A stretch of DNA of 64,000 bases from Morchella semilibera (taxonomy: Eukaryota; Ascomycota; Pezizomycetes; Pezizales; Morchellaceae). Of this stretch, positions 37,461-50,043 are shown piece after piece; positions within the stretch are counted from its first letter, which is position 1, and each line of letters starts with the position of its first letter. Position numbers and translations under genes: made by a program. The notes beneath the pieces were generated by a model that saw only the letters and a list, made by a program, of their open reading frames with translations, had not been told where the DNA came from and did not search any database. The stretch covers positions 1,758,001 through 1,822,000 of the forward strand of contig WBVU01000004.1 in NCBI GenBank assembly GCA_009192285.1. The letters run 5' to 3'.

Positions 37461-37589
37461 GTAAAAAGAATAAAAGACAAGAGCAGTGGGTACAGCGTTT
37501 CCCTGTAAAGCGAACATTCATCTTAAAGACTTCTTGGCTGCAGTTTTAGTGGTCTGGAAGTAGGGAAACGCTGTACATACTATCTTTTT
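37461..37589. mobile_element. Small foldback element
   Basis: GTACAGCGTTTCCCT at 37490 faces its exact complement AGGGAAACGCTGTAC at 37562. Outside these, GTAAAAAGA at left matches TCTTTTTAC at right, giving a terminal inverted repeat of about 30 bp with an interior gap. Confidence 0.6.
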
Positions 37590-38074
37590 ACGCAGAGACA
37601 ACACAAGCTTGCAGAAAGCCCAACCAAGACTTCAAACAAGGACGATGATAGATGATCTTAGCCTCCGCATCTCTTAGCTGAGTAAATGAAGTTAGTACCT
37701 ATTTAGGGGAGGCTACCTGGGAACGTTGTATTCGCTAAAAGAGAGAAAAATATCTACCAAGGTAATCATGTAGGCAGTCTTCGGCATACTCCAGGCAATA
37801 AGGAACTTCAAGATTCGCCCAGATATCATACCGATCGTCTTTCCTCTATGTCATGTTGTGTAGCTTCACACCGTCAGCCTGCTTTTCATGGCGCCGAAGT
37901 CGAATGTTATGTACGGGCCTTCTTTACGTAAGCGGCCCGATTGAGATTTTTATCACGCAGCTTGTCATTAGCGATTGGTTTGATTTCTCCAAGACTTTCC
38001 CGACCGCTCGATTTTTGGGCCATGAGGCAACACACTGCTTCTGGGCATTTGGGTTCTTGATAGACACCTTCCCG

Positions 38075-38204
38075 AGCCATTCGGACCCCCCTTCACTCGG
38101 ACAGTTAACGTAGAAAAGAAAAGATAATCATGTTAAGTGGCTTCAGCACCTCTTTTCAACCAATCATGATTGGCTGTCCGAGTGGGGGGGGTGTCTGAGT
38201 GGCT
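38075..38204. mobile_element. MITE-like inverted-repeat element
   Basis: Left end AGCCATTCGGACCCCCC...ACTCGGACAG pairs with right end CTGTCCGAGTGGGGGGGG...TGAGTGGCT as about 30-bp inverted repeats around a 70-bp core. No second copy was seen in the window. Confidence 0.65.
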
Positions 38205-39303
38205 AGGGAGGCCGTCTATTTGCTTTTACGAATGTGCTTTTGTGTATCGTTGGCTAGCGGCCAACACCGGAACGATTGCATATTCAACACCTACGAGTGA
38301 TACGCTATGACAGCTAGTACATGTATCCCTACTGCTATTCAGATTCCGGATAGAGACTTGATGAACACCAACAATTGCACAAACCTCCACTTGGCGAAAA
38401 TTATTTCTTTTATGAGAAGTCTCCTATCCAGTACCAGGCAGCGCTTTACATGTTCTGCTTTCGAACGACCAAATCGTCAGACCCAAGACCTGATTTCCGG
38501 GATGTGAAATTCAGAGACTAAAATCAGTTTAGTGTGGCCTGCATGCAAAGTACGGACAAATAGCCACTGTCGCTCTTTAGACTCACAAACAGAGCTGGTT
38601 ATGTGAGTACTTTACGTTACATGTAGGTACATATTTCAGGAAGCCAAGGACTCTTGGTATTCAGGCGTTGCTTTCGTGGCGCTTAAAAAGCAATGTTGCT
38701 TCCATTTAAGAATTGGAACCCTTTTTTTTTTTTTTATGCTAGACTACCTATATATATACTTTTTTTAGTGTCTATGTGGGGGGCATATGCTGTGTTATGA
38801 TTGATGAGGAGGAGAATAGAGTATTTAAAAAAGAGCAAGCCGAATGCTGGCAGTGAGGAAAAAAAGAAATCACCCTCCTTGTATGTAGAAAATTTAAACG
38901 AACCAAACAGAAGCAAAAAGTACCTTACATATTTCCCGTGGGCTTTCTATTCGCCCAGTTCCCGACGGGTGCCTGCATATCAGGATTCTTAAGACAACAG
39001 TTGCACTACTTGCATTTTACAGTCGGGATACACACACCACCCATTTAAAAGCGAACGTTATGATTTGAGGATGGGAAGACTAATGGATTTATGTTGCGGC
39101 TCTTCGGAATTTCCCGATCAGAGTCTTGGGGCGGGAACAACGTTTATGCGGGCCGAATCATGGATAGGCACTCGCTATGACGACAGCACCTCGCATGTGG
39201 ATGGAAAGAAATTTCACCCATCAAACTCTGACGCCAAGTAGGTTTGAGATGATTATAGAATTTAATTCTTCGAGAACAAAAAAACACTCAACCTCAGTTA
39301 AAA

Positions 39304-40942
39304 ATGCCCGACTCTTGTTTCTTCCGTTTGACCGTCGGAATACTGCCCTACCCTCATGGAAAGAAGGGTTCGGATTCTTTAGCGGCTAGATTTGCTATAG
39401 CGACTCCGGAGAACGACTTCAAGATCGATGAGAACCAGCCATACAGTGAAGTAAGTGCTTCTATAGATCATTCCCTTAATACCGGATACGGAAGGATGAA
39501 TATGAGAGCTATATATATTTGTATACCTCCATTTCAAAAATCCCGGGACAAGCCTCGTAGCAACTCGCGGTTGCGCTGTCCCAGGACTTTTGAACAAGAA
39601 CTATATATTGAAATAAGGTCTATCTTCTGCGGCTCTTTCTTTCTTGTGTCCTGATGGATTGATTCGAGGCTTCGTTGTTTTGAAACTAACAATGCATAGT
39701 AAATAAATTTGCTCTAGATATGGGTGGGAGACCATCCCAATGGCCCATCCCTCTCCGTCAAAGATAGCAAGCCTCTTGCAGATATAATCGCATCTAATCT
39801 AGAAGAGCATCTGACCTCTGCCGTCTATGAAAAGTTTAACAAAGACCCCTTCCATTCCTCTTTAAGGTCCTGTCGTTCCGGAAAGCGCTGCCCCTACAAG
39901 CCCATCCCAATAAGGGCCTCGCCCAGCAGTTGATGAAACAGGAGAAGCAAGAGAATGGCAAGAGCGAGCAATTCGTTGATCCAAACCATAAGCCAGGGGT
40001 TTCAGTCACTGTTTCGGATCTCTTCCAAGGATTTGTTGAGTTTAGACCTGTCAGCGAAATCAAACTTTTCCTACGAGAGGTTCCCGAGCTACGGATTGCG
40101 TTAGCGAATGGTGATGCTGTTGATGAATTTTAAAAACTGGAGAGGAGGAAGAGCAAAAGATGAAGGGCCTTTTGAAAACATTGTTTTGGAGTCTTATCGA
40201 ACAAGACAAGAAGGTTATTTCGAAGCTCTGTCAAGCTCTCTTAGGGAGAATGCATCTGCTAGGAGAAGCTGTTCTGGGCACTGTTGGGAGGAGCCAGAAT
40301 CTGGGCCCTGTTGTGGAGGAGATACTTTTGGGTTGCCCTGAGGAAGTAAGAGTGTTTGCCGCAATATTCTTCACAAATTTTGTCCGACTGGAAAAGGGGG
40401 AGGGGATTGCTATTCCCCGATTGCATTCATGCATACCTAGAGGGCGATGTTATTGAGTGTATGAGATGGTCTGATGATATGGTACGGATAAACTTGAAAT
40501 CTTAAAGCAATGAGCTAGTTAAAGGTTTCAAATATAGATTGCCTGTGGCTTTGGAGAGAACGGCGACCCCCGAGTATTTACAGATATGCTCGTTTACGAA
40601 GCCTCTATCTCAAAAAAGCTCGAACTAGAGCACCAAACTTGGAGCAAATCAACGACCGGTAAGACTGAATTGTACGAAGCACCCAGGCCATGCCTGAGTT
40701 CGACCTACTCAATATCAAACTTGAGGGAGAGGGCGCAGAAGAGATTATAAAAGGAATAGCAGGGCGCGCCTAGCGTGTTTCTCTGTTTCGATGGTCAGAT
40801 GAGTTTGAAGGGTATTGATGGATGTTGTGGAGAAGAAGTCCTGAAGACTGGACAAGTAGTATTTATGAAGCCGAATTCCAGTTTCTGCGTCAAGGCTATT
40901 AGTAAACGGGCGGAAATATGGGCAGCATTTGTGGAAGCTTAG
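39304..40942 (+). pseudogene. Mannose-6-phosphate isomerase (type I PMI) pseudogene
   Basis: Pieces of a PMI-type protein appear in order across frames: GKKGSDSLAARFA (39358), then after an intron (about 39450-39717) WVGDHPNGPSL, FKVLSFRKALPLQAHPNKGL with NHKP and the FRP block, FAAIFFTNFVRLEKGEG, CIHAYLEGDVIECM, then after a second intron (about 40485-40539) ACGFGENGDP..FTDMLVYEAS and the end FMKPNSSFC..EIWAAFVEA. Frame changes are needed at about 39855 (extra 5 bp), 40130 (one T lost), 40415, 40692 (one base lost) and 40760 (one base gained). The intact family interconverts mannose-6-P and fructose-6-P with Zn2+. The lesions are indels rather than C-to-T changes, so RIP is not the main cause. 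A functional copy presumably lies elsewhere. Confidence 0.85.
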
Positions 40943-43900
40943 GCCCTCTTCGGTTGTATAAACTGGTTAGCATTTATTGTTTTATTACATCGAGACTATG
41001 TGCGTTTGCATAAGTACATGCGCTCACATGCAAGGGGCAATAGAAGAGTGCATAAGTCGTGCCCTGAAGTATTGGTATTGGGTCACGCAAAAACCGCCCA
41101 GAACGCACCCATCTCCCCTCCCCAAGCGATATCTCGTGCTTCGATTTAATCAATAATGAGTCACGAATTAGTGAATTAAGCAAAAAAAAAAAAAAGGGAA
41201 AAGAAAAGTCCTAGTCAAGAGTTTGTATCGAGTGATAATATATGACCAAGGTGTCAGAATGACCTCTGCGGGCTGGAGCTTATGTATCTATATAGATTTA
41301 ATCCATAGGGGCACAAAGTATTGATCTACTATGTACACAGAGGCTTTATATATTCTATCCTACTCTAGTGGAGCCATTTGAAAAGAATATCCTATTTATA
41401 AGTGGATAGGTATGTACTTTAGTATCGTTATAGATAGTACTGCTTAGATGTGGATGACTACTTACAGAGCTGCAAGATTGTCTTGAATACGACTAGGAGT
41501 CGCCTAGTCCTCTGTCTCTCCTATCGACACTTACAAGGAGCTAGTACATGTATGTCCACCGTCTTTGGTCATTTTTGGCTATATACATCGTTTTCATAAC
41601 TAGCATGTAGGTATCCTGTGTGGGAGGAGGAGCGAGGTCTTAGTTCAGGTTGAGCTGGGCCTACCGTAGTTGTATAAATGTGTGATTACATGTAATTAGT
41701 TAGTGGTACGTTATAATCAATTAAGGTGGGGGTTCTCAGAACTAATATTCGTCGTTTGAGCATGAGGGGTTCCGATTCGGCCCCACTAATGGAAAGTCTA
41801 ATGGGATTTGAAGCTGAAACAAAAATTGGGCCTAAAATTACCTATTTCCATGTACCGCTCGTCGGGTCGTTTGGGCTATTCTCGACGCCAAGAAATCTAG
41901 GACGGGAAGTCTCCTGCGCGTGGTTTCGAGATGTCCTAACCATAGTTGAAGTGCCACACGAGCAAAATATTTACTGTTCTGAGGATTTCGTTAGAAATTG
42001 AGGTTGATAGTCTCTCTAAACGCTGTTGAAATTAGGGAATTAAGTCCTCGCAGTGTCTCGTACTGTCCAATGAGCATGGCAGCTATCATATATACCGCTA
42101 TGAGGCTATCCCCTAGTGTAAGGGGCTAATATATTATCTCAAGCACCTAAGCTTTATACTTAAACTTATGCTAGATACATGTATACCTAGCTATATGCAG
42201 GTTTGGATTGCATATTGTAGCGTAGAGCATAATCTGGAGGATAGGTCGGAGACGGAGTGGGGTGGGGTGGGCAGAGGGCGGTATATTTTCTATGGCATGA
42301 ACTAGCTCGGGCTACTAATCAACAAATTTACAATTCAGATATTAACTACATGTAGTGATAACTGTTCTGGACATATCAGCCGCGTACACATCTTGCCTAT
42401 CAAAGACGTCCCCCCGTTACCCTTTCACATACTGATTACTTTCTCTCCTCTGGAGGCTGTCGGATCCGCAGCAAGGTTTTTCTAGGTACAAAGGGTGTTC
42501 TTGAAACATCTGAATGATATGTATTAATAGAGGTTTTAGGCCAAGCATCAATTTTGAGAAATGGTGTTTGCCCACCCAGAAAAAAGATCCCTTCAACTAG
42601 TAATTTTGACCAAAAGTGATTGTTTCTATTCTTCTATTCACAGTTTGGATTTGTGGCGCAAAAGCCTAGTTGCTGCTAGATCTTCACCCCGGCAATGAAG
42701 ATCTTCATCGAAGATATTCGAGGGTGTCGTTAGGGGTTTGACCAGGGTGCCGGGTTCCCCACACTAGTGCTGCCGACTCGATCATGATTCGCAAGATATT
42801 TTGAATCGTCAAAAGTTGAGTTCTATGGGCCGTAAAAGAATATATATCAGCCAGCTTTAGAAGCTTTCATAGTCATGCCCCTTCTGATTTTTGGAGGATA
42901 GTTGGTGGCGCACTTAGTGGATGGTCGTAGCTAAGGGAATAGAGAGTTTTTTTTAGCTACGCCAGTTGAACAGCAAGTCGGACAGAAGTTCCAGCTGTTT
43001 TAGACAAAGTCTTACAAAAGAGGCGCAGGAATTTCTGTCCAAGTGCTTGGTCCAACTCGTGTAGCTAAAACGCTCTAATATGACCAGCCGAATAAGATGC
43101 CGTTGAGGGGTTTTCCCGACCTTAGTAGAGACGAGTGGGATCGTAAAAATGAAGCTGAAGTTTGCGCCAAGCGTAGGGAGTTGCGGGGTATATTTGTGAC
43201 GTGTTTCCTTGTGGATAAGCTTTATTGGTCACTAAATGTTATCAATTACTGTCGTAAAGCGGGGCAACTGTCGTTCTTCTATGACAATCAATCGGGACGT
43301 TTCTAGTGGCTGTATCGAGAGTTATCGATAAGTCGGGATCTGCGCGTTTTGTTTAATATGCAGCTACACTCGCCGAGCTCAAAGGTTAGAAACCACACAT
43401 TATATATAACCTTCACTAGCTTTTGTTTTCTACAATTGTACCAAACCAGACGGGCGTCATGATAGATCAAAGATTACACAGGTTGCACTCTAGCTGGCTG
43501 ATGGTGAGAATTACATATATATTCATGGTGATTCTCTAGGAGGGGAGCTAGAGTTTCAGATATATTCAAGAGAAAAGCTTCACTCTCTAGCTCCCAAAGA
43601 AACCGAGCCCCAAACATGGTTGGATTTGCCAACAATTTGATGATCTCATGCATAGTGGGGTTAATAGCGGGGTCAAGTTGGTTCTAAGTAACGTTATTGG
43701 ACGGCGCTCTCAGAAAAGAAAATGTCAAGAAACGGACCTATCGGAACGATTAAGAGCAATGTCTGTGTTGACAGAAGGCAATCACCATCATGCAGTGTTC
43801 CTCTACATACTCCAGACATTTTTTGGTTGTAGTGCAGTGAGCTATTTGTGGGAAACATGCGCAGTCCCAAGTCCCCCCCCCCCCCGCGACTATCAAAGTA

Positions 43901-44007
43901 TTTAAGTCTACTATGGGCACCAACTATATCACATAGAAAGCCAACCCTTCACTGATTAGACCTACAGTACTCTTACCTTCTTCGTACGAAAGAACAGAAT
44001 AGCCAAA
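40943..44007. other. 3-kb region without a recognised gene
   Basis: Short ORFs at 41726-42001, 43097-43306 and 43648-43905 carry no motif I know; the first begins with ATG and has 91 codons. An inverted-repeat element lies at 42941-43076. TTAATAT/TATATA-rich stretches and TACATGTA palindromes recur. The last 100 bp before 44008 probably belong to the promoter of the VWA gene. Confidence 0.45.
42941..43076. mobile_element. MITE-like inverted-repeat element
   Basis: Left end AGAGAGTTTTTTTTAGCTAC..CAGTTGAAC...GGACAGAAGTTCC is the imperfect complement of right end GGAATTTCTGTCC...GTTGGACC-type..GTAGCTAAAACGCTCT, giving about 48-bp ends around a short core. Confidence 0.6.
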
Positions 44008-45315
44008 ATGTCTACCGAAACCGAGTTCCCCCAAGTCGTTGACGTCCCAGCAAGTACCCCAGAGACTAAGGAAATTGAGAAAAAAATGGCAGATGTAAAA
44101 ATAAGCGGCGAAATGACCCCAGAGCAGTGCAAAGAGAGACTTCAAGACCAGGTCAACGTAAAGAAGCTTGGGACGTTCTACTCCGAGATTCCGGATGAGC
44201 TCACCAAGAGAGCTACCAAGATGGTTAATGAGCTACGGGCCAAGGGATGCTCAAAGGAAATGGCAAATCAGTTTGCTATCCTGTCACTTTATGATCTTGC
44301 CATTCTTATCGGTTTGTACCTTAAATGCTTCAAGCTTGGCTAAGTGAGCGATAGGCATCTAACTATGGTGTGATAGATGACTCCGACTCTATGAAGTACG
44401 AGGAGAATGGTGAGCGTATCAAGACTCTACAGAGGACCCTCGAAAACATTGCGAGTGTCTATGGTCTTGCAAGAGACCAGGGTATCATGACAGTCAGATT
44501 CTTGAATGCACCTCAAGGAAAGAAGAACGTAACCGGCAAAACCGTGAAGACTGTCCTTAAAGGCCACAACTACGGGGGTGTTACTAGGATAGGTACGGAG
44601 TTGAAGAAGAAGATTCTCGACAGGTTTATCACCAAGGATATGCAGAAGCCTTTGCTTATCATAATCATCACCGATGGAGCTGTAAGACCTCAGATTACCC
44701 CCAAGCTTGCGCAGGAAAGATTTCTAATGATGCCATTGGTTTTTTTTTATCTCCTATAGCCCGAGGGTGAAGCTACCGGACTCCTGGAAAGTGTCATTAT
44801 CAGCTGTATCACGAACCTAGCAAAGGACGGCTACAAGGGTCCACAATCCGTTGCGTTCCAATTCTCTCGTGTCGGGAACGACACTGGTGCCCAGAAACTC
44901 ATCCAAGACCTTGATGATCACCCTACAGTAGGGCAGTATATTGATTGTTTGCCAGGTATGTAGTCCTGGTCTTGATATTGATACCATCCAGCCTTACTGA
45001 TACCTTGAATAGTGAACAACCGTCTTGAGGACATCAAAGATAAGGAGAAGAAGTGGATCTTGTTGTCAAAGCTTCTTCTCGGGGCTATTTCACCATACGT
45101 AAGTCACCTCTCCGGCTCTACATATAATCTATGCATACATTTAACTAATCTTCGGCCTCGAATAGTGGGATTCAACCGAAGAAATCGAAAACACAAAACA
45201 CGAGACGGTGGAATCAAAGGAAGTTGAGAGTGATGTGGAAGATGTCCCGGAAGGCTCAGATGTAGAGGACGGCAGTGATCGTGAGGATGGCAGTGAGAAC
45301 GATGAGGAAGATTAA
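44008..45315 (+). CDS. von Willebrand factor A (VWA) domain protein
   Basis: Exons 44008..44311, 44377..44681, 44760..44955, 45013..45098 and 45166..45315 join to 346 residues. The charged N-terminus (1-95) includes a short helical block (ELTKRATKMVNELRAKGCSKEMANQFAILSLYD) just before the VWA fold. Metal-site residues are clear: DxSxS at 102-106 (DDSDS, rebuilt exactly by splicing intron 1), a Thr in GGVTRIGT, and ITDGA. The C-terminal tail is acidic (Glu/Asp/Ser repeats). Such single-VWA cytosolic proteins are widespread in fungi and of unknown role; metal-dependent protein binding is expected. There is no signal peptide. The gene looks intact with clean phases. Confidence 0.85.
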
Positions 45316-45769
45316 CTCTCATGAACTCACTATGATGAGTTATCCGAACCTTTTTCTTACCTCTGCACAATTTTTGCACCCACCTTTTAGGGTTTTTTTT
45401 TGTATATATCAATCTTGGTGTCCAATTCAGTCGCTCGATCTACAACAGTAATGGGGTGTCTTGAAAGAACTCAGGTACTTACATAATATTCCGTGGCGCT
45501 TAGTCGCCAAAACGAGTGATAATATATGTTCTCTACCCGCAACGCGGGCATGCAGTTGAATAGTTTAAAGCTGCAGTTAGTAGAGGGGAAGTCCCTCTAG
45601 CATACGTTAATTAATTTGAACTTTGTACGGGTATCGTCTTGTTTATGTATGTATGAATTACATTATTTATATAACTATCATGATCATGGCTTCATCAAGG
45701 GTATCGGAGGAACAAAAGAAAGGTTGTGTATGCCCCGTCCAAGCTAAACACAACTGCCCAATGCCAGCT
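45316..45769. other. Convergent spacer between the VWA gene and the CorA-like gene
   Basis: The two genes point at each other, so this region contains both 3' ends. TTTTTTTTGTATATATC at 45393 resembles a 3'-end signal region. The small hairpin CTCTACCCGCAACGCGGGC lies at about 45533. Confidence 0.45.
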
Positions 45770-48343
45770 TTAGATTGTATCATTCTGCCCACTTTTACGG
45801 TGCTGTTGTGGTCGCATCCTCCTCTCGATGAGTATTTTTAGCAGGTAGTTCCTCAACTGCAATCGCAACTTCATGAGCTTTTTCACAAAAGAATCAGTGA
45901 GGCCGTTCTTGTGAGCGATGACCGCCAAAGTTGCAACCATGAAAACAGCAGCAATTGGGCCAGGCAATCTTAAGAACTTTGGCTGTGTCGTGACTACAGG
46001 TTTAGTAGCACCTAATGTGACGTACTATGCCTCCCAAATATACTGATTAGTATCACCTCGAGAAATCTAATAGATATATTAGCTCTTCCAGAGAACTTAC
46101 CGAAGTAAAAAATCCTAAGGGAAAAAACAGCGTTGAAATAAGAGCAAGCGTCGACATTGTGGTATTTTGTCGCACGATCGCGGTCTGGGTTCCTCTTACT
46201 GCCAAGGATCCAGACAACTAAACAACATTATTAGAGAATCCGATAACTAATTCCTTATACAAGTGATGCCTGGAGAAAACATACGGATTTTACATCCTGG
46301 GTCAGGGCTTCAAGGGTCTTGGAAAATTTGTATCGCTCTTTAATAACGAAATTAAGACTTCGCTCAGCTGCGCGAACTTGTTCCTTTTGATCTGACATGA
46401 TTGGTATTTGTACGTTGGCACCCTGAGGCCGTCTGTTCGGCAAACCAATGCTGAGGCGGAAAATTTCTTGGAGATCCTCGAGAATCCGAATTTGGGACTG
46501 AACCACGCTACTGATAGTATTGATTTGGATTACAACGTTTTCGACTGCTCTGGCTAGGTCCTTGGAATTTTTAGTGAACTGTTTTGCTTTGGGTTTTGCT
46601 CTATAGCTAGAGACACATTCTCTGTTTTCGTCCTCACTCACATCTACATCTTTGTTAATAAGTGATTGGTAACAGAATTCCTGTAGAACTTATGGATCAG
46701 TGAACATTTTTCAAAGAAAGCTATTGGAGAACTAACTAGCTCGGAAACTTTAACGCGATAAGTATCAAGGACTATGTTCTCTGAGCGTTCTAGAACATTT
46801 GATATTGCATGCACTAATGCACTAAACACCCCAATCTTCTCCTGGTGCGGATATAATGGTGGTTGTGGGTATAAATCTGAGAGTTGATCATCTGCGGACC
46901 TGAAAATCCCCATGGTGTCTGTTTCCGTGTAAATAATTGTTAGAAAGTGGCACCTTCAGTGAAAAAAGTAGTGGTAGGTACAAACAATTATCTATGACCA
47001 TAAACCATGCTTGATGAATAAGAACATCCTGGTCAATATAACGCTCTTCCCTCAGTTCATACTTTATTCTCTCCTGTCTTTTGGAGTCTTTCTCAGCGCC
47101 CGGACCTAGAAACCTATATTCTGCCAAACTCAGACTCTCTCGCCGCCATGATTCTCGCCCCTTCACCGGGCGGTATTCCGTCAGATATGAGGGTGCATTC
47201 CCTAGAGGGAGACTGGCTTCGCGTAAAAACTTCATTTCAGGGAGTTTTCCGAAGTATGGCATAGCAGTAAGAAGTGTAAGGTAATCATTTTTTTCGTCTC
47301 CAGTTGCGCGCAATGAGACACCTGTTTTGAAGCCAGGAATTTGTTTGTTAAACCGCAAATTTCTTGATCTCAGAACAGTTTGTGGGTCTACATCAGTGAA
47401 GTTGCAGCGATTTGTGTGGCTCTGCATAGCTTCTAAAAATTCCTTCAAAGGCAAGCATTAGTTTTTCTCTCCACCGTGGCGACAACCGTTATGGGCGGGA
47501 CGACATACTGTAGCATAAAAGCAAGCGGGAAACTCTCTACGGTTCCGCGATCAAACTTTGAGTTTATAGCTCGTGTAAAGGTTCAACTCGGGACAGAAAC
47601 GCACTTACATGACCTTCAATTCCGATAATTCTCTAATATCGGGTGGGAAAAGTTCGTATTCCATTTGCGGGGGTGAGGTTTCCAGAACATTCTCATACAG
47701 GTACTGTAAAGGTATGATCTCGTAGGTATCCCCTTTCCCTTTAGCAGCCTGGACAAGACATTTCCTCCTCTGCTCCTCTGCTATCCTCCTATTAATCCTC
47801 TCATTCACCTCTCTTTTTGTTGTATCATCAGAGGAGTAATCTTCGTCATCCTCTATGTCCTCAACATCTTCAAAAATTATCTCGTCGGCTTGAACATTGA
47901 ATTTATAAAACATAACCTGGACCTCTCCGTATCTACGCCCGTGATTTTTTGGTCGCAAATAGGTATCTCGTACAAGGCACGCCGCCTCATCGATCACAAT
48001 TGGTCGCTTAATTTCCTCCCTCCTTGTAGTGGTATACTTGTCAGTCCTGTAATTGGGTGGCGATTCATCATATGGGTCTAAACAGGGGACATCCTAAGTA
48101 AGCTTTTTGACCGCGTACTGGGGGTGTAGATGCTTGTTTATACTGACTCTGCAGGTCGAGAACTGGTCTTATATACTCGTCCATGCTCATGCGACCTTTT
48201 GTTGCCCTTGCAGTCGAGGTCTCCGCAGATTCTCTGGGTGGTATCATTGACATTGAATTCATAGCTTCCGCTGTTGTTTTGGTTGTGAAGGAGTATTGCA
48301 CCTCTGGCCGATTAACATTCAAGGTTACGGTACCGGTTGCCAT
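45770..48343 (-). CDS. CorA-like membrane protein (Mg2+-transporter superfamily, fungal divergent group)
   Basis: A frame-consistent model uses exons 48343..48148, 48077..47614, 47442..46986, 46918..46737, 46680..46285, 46217..46101, a 10-nt microexon 46066..46057, and 45993..45770 (681 residues). The middle shows features of fungal CorA-like proteins: an acidic insert (EDVEDIEDDEDYSSDD), HQAWFMVIDNYT, a helical region with QSQIRILEDLQEIF, and near the end VRQNTTMSTLALISTLFFPLGFFTS, the counterpart of the first transmembrane helix. A second hydrophobic segment (PIAAVFMVATLAVIA) follows. No GMN motif is visible after FFTS, so ion transport is doubtful. The weak points are intron 2 (donor GTCATG) and the microexon; the gene could instead carry small lesions there. 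Confidence 0.6.
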
Positions 48344-49928
48344 AATATGGTTGGTTGATAAAAATGATAAGGGAAAATGTTTGGTGTTTAACCGACGACG
48401 TCAAGAAAATCCTACAATTTTCCACATGTGGCGGGCGGGAGCCATGAGATATATTTCCAGGCCGCCAAGATATCCCGACCCCCCTTCATGCATAATCCTC
48501 CACTCAATGAACACGCGATCGGATAGCCATTCAGCGCGGTGTGTGTGCCGCCAGATCTCCTACCAAAGTTCAGCTACCTCAGAACACGTCCTAGGCCCTG
48601 TAGCGGCAGCCGAGACGCTCACGATTCTGCAGGCCATTCTCTGAGTACATACATGTACCTACATATGTACCCACTCGCCCAACGCAAAGCATTATCCTAG
48701 TGGCCTTAACCGTAAGGCGTTTAAAATCTGCGCAGGTGTCGTTCCTCCCATCAGGGATAAATCCAAATATTTTTATACCTTGAAAGTAATTGGACAGCTC
48801 AGGAAAAACGCTTTATATTTTTTCTCATGTTTCGGTTGCAATTGGGCAATAAATTAGGAAATGATATGATACCCGGGTTAATGTGGGATATAATAAACGC
48901 AGTGTATACACTGCCTGAAGGTAAACCATTTGCACAGCTGAGATTCTAATATTCAACAATCCAGCAAATTTTGGCACATGCTTATTAGTGAAGAAGGCTA
49001 AACCCAGCCTCTCATCGCTTGGCCTGTCTTACGGGGCAATGGGATCGTGCAAGTGTTTAGGAGTAGCTAGCTAGAAATATTTGGATCGTATTGTAGTTGT
49101 TCCTAGCTATAGTATTGTACTCGCTGGGCCGCATACCCAGAGACCTATGATCGACTAAATTACCACCTATGAAAATACACACTAACATAACCACGAAGCA
49201 CTGGATGGCAGCGACAGATCGGGGGTCTCGGATCCTAGATCTAGAATATCCTCGGGCTGCCTTGTGCGTGTGCGAGTGTAGGTACACATCCTACTCGGTA
49301 CTCTAAATAAACTCTAGCCCCTTTTCAGCGTTAACTACATGTACGTACTCGATACTTTATCAAAGGAAAATATTTTGTTTACCGACATGGCGTTTTTATT
49401 TTTGATTCAGTTTTCGAGATATACGTGTCAACTAACTATTTACATACACGTACAGTAAGTAACGCATTAAGGAGCAAAAAATTCAATTACCACCATTGCT
49501 GGGTTCTATATCTACGAAACGTCCCTGGAAACAAGGTTACCCCCCCCCGCAGCGCGTGTGTTGACCCCTGTCAGAGGCTGTCATGTTTTATGGATGCTAT
49601 TTGTCCTGGGTGATGATCCATGACGAAAAGTTATCTAGAAACTAAATATGAGGAGAATGGTTTGGTTTCAATACTATACGTACATGTATATACGGAGCGT
49701 ATACGTAGAAGAAAAGAAATACGTGGTTTAATGTGAACGGAATCTTTAGTCTAGCAAGTACGAACCTCATCATCCTCACGTCTGCAGACGATACATGTTG
49801 CTTGCACTTTATAGGTATTCCATGCACTAGCCCGAAGAAAAAATATGCGCGGCAAACACACTTACAGTCGCTTGCGAAAACCTATGGATTAAGGCAGGGT
49901 TGGTAGGGTAGTGTGTAAAAATGGCCTA

Positions 49929-50043
49929 TTGCAACGGACTATCGATAGTACAGGCCTGCAGGACTATCGCCTGGAAAGATCAAATTGTCAAATTCGCGAC
50001 CAGCCAGGCGATAGTCCTGTACCCTACCGATAGTTCGTTGCAA
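49929..50043. mobile_element. Foldback element with about 40-bp inverted repeats
   Basis: TTGCAACGGACTATCGATAG..ACAG..GGACTATCGCCTGG at left is mirrored by CCAGGCGATAGTCCTGTACC..CTATCG-type..GTTGCAA at right, with about 20 bp between the arms. Nearly the whole element is hairpin. Confidence 0.75.

Larger units (their letters stand above)
36866..39303. other. Intergenic region between the deacetylase and the PMI pseudogene, with foldback elements
   Basis: The first 230 bp hold the leader and promoter of the deacetylase (TTTAAATA at about 36984 on the plus strand, TTTATACCC at 37068). Two small inverted-repeat elements (37461-37589 and 38075-38204) are listed separately. T and A homopolymers occur at 38720-38770. 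No gene was recognised; short ORFs lack motifs. Confidence 0.5.

Noticed and set aside
39304-40942. RIP (repeat-induced point mutation) as the cause of PMI decay
   Set aside because: The breaks are indels and the remaining codons still match the family. A mass of C-to-T changes and TAA/TAG stops is not seen.
41726-42001. 91-codon ORF as a small protein gene
   Set aside because: It begins with ATG but shows no conserved feature, and nothing around it suggests a transcript.
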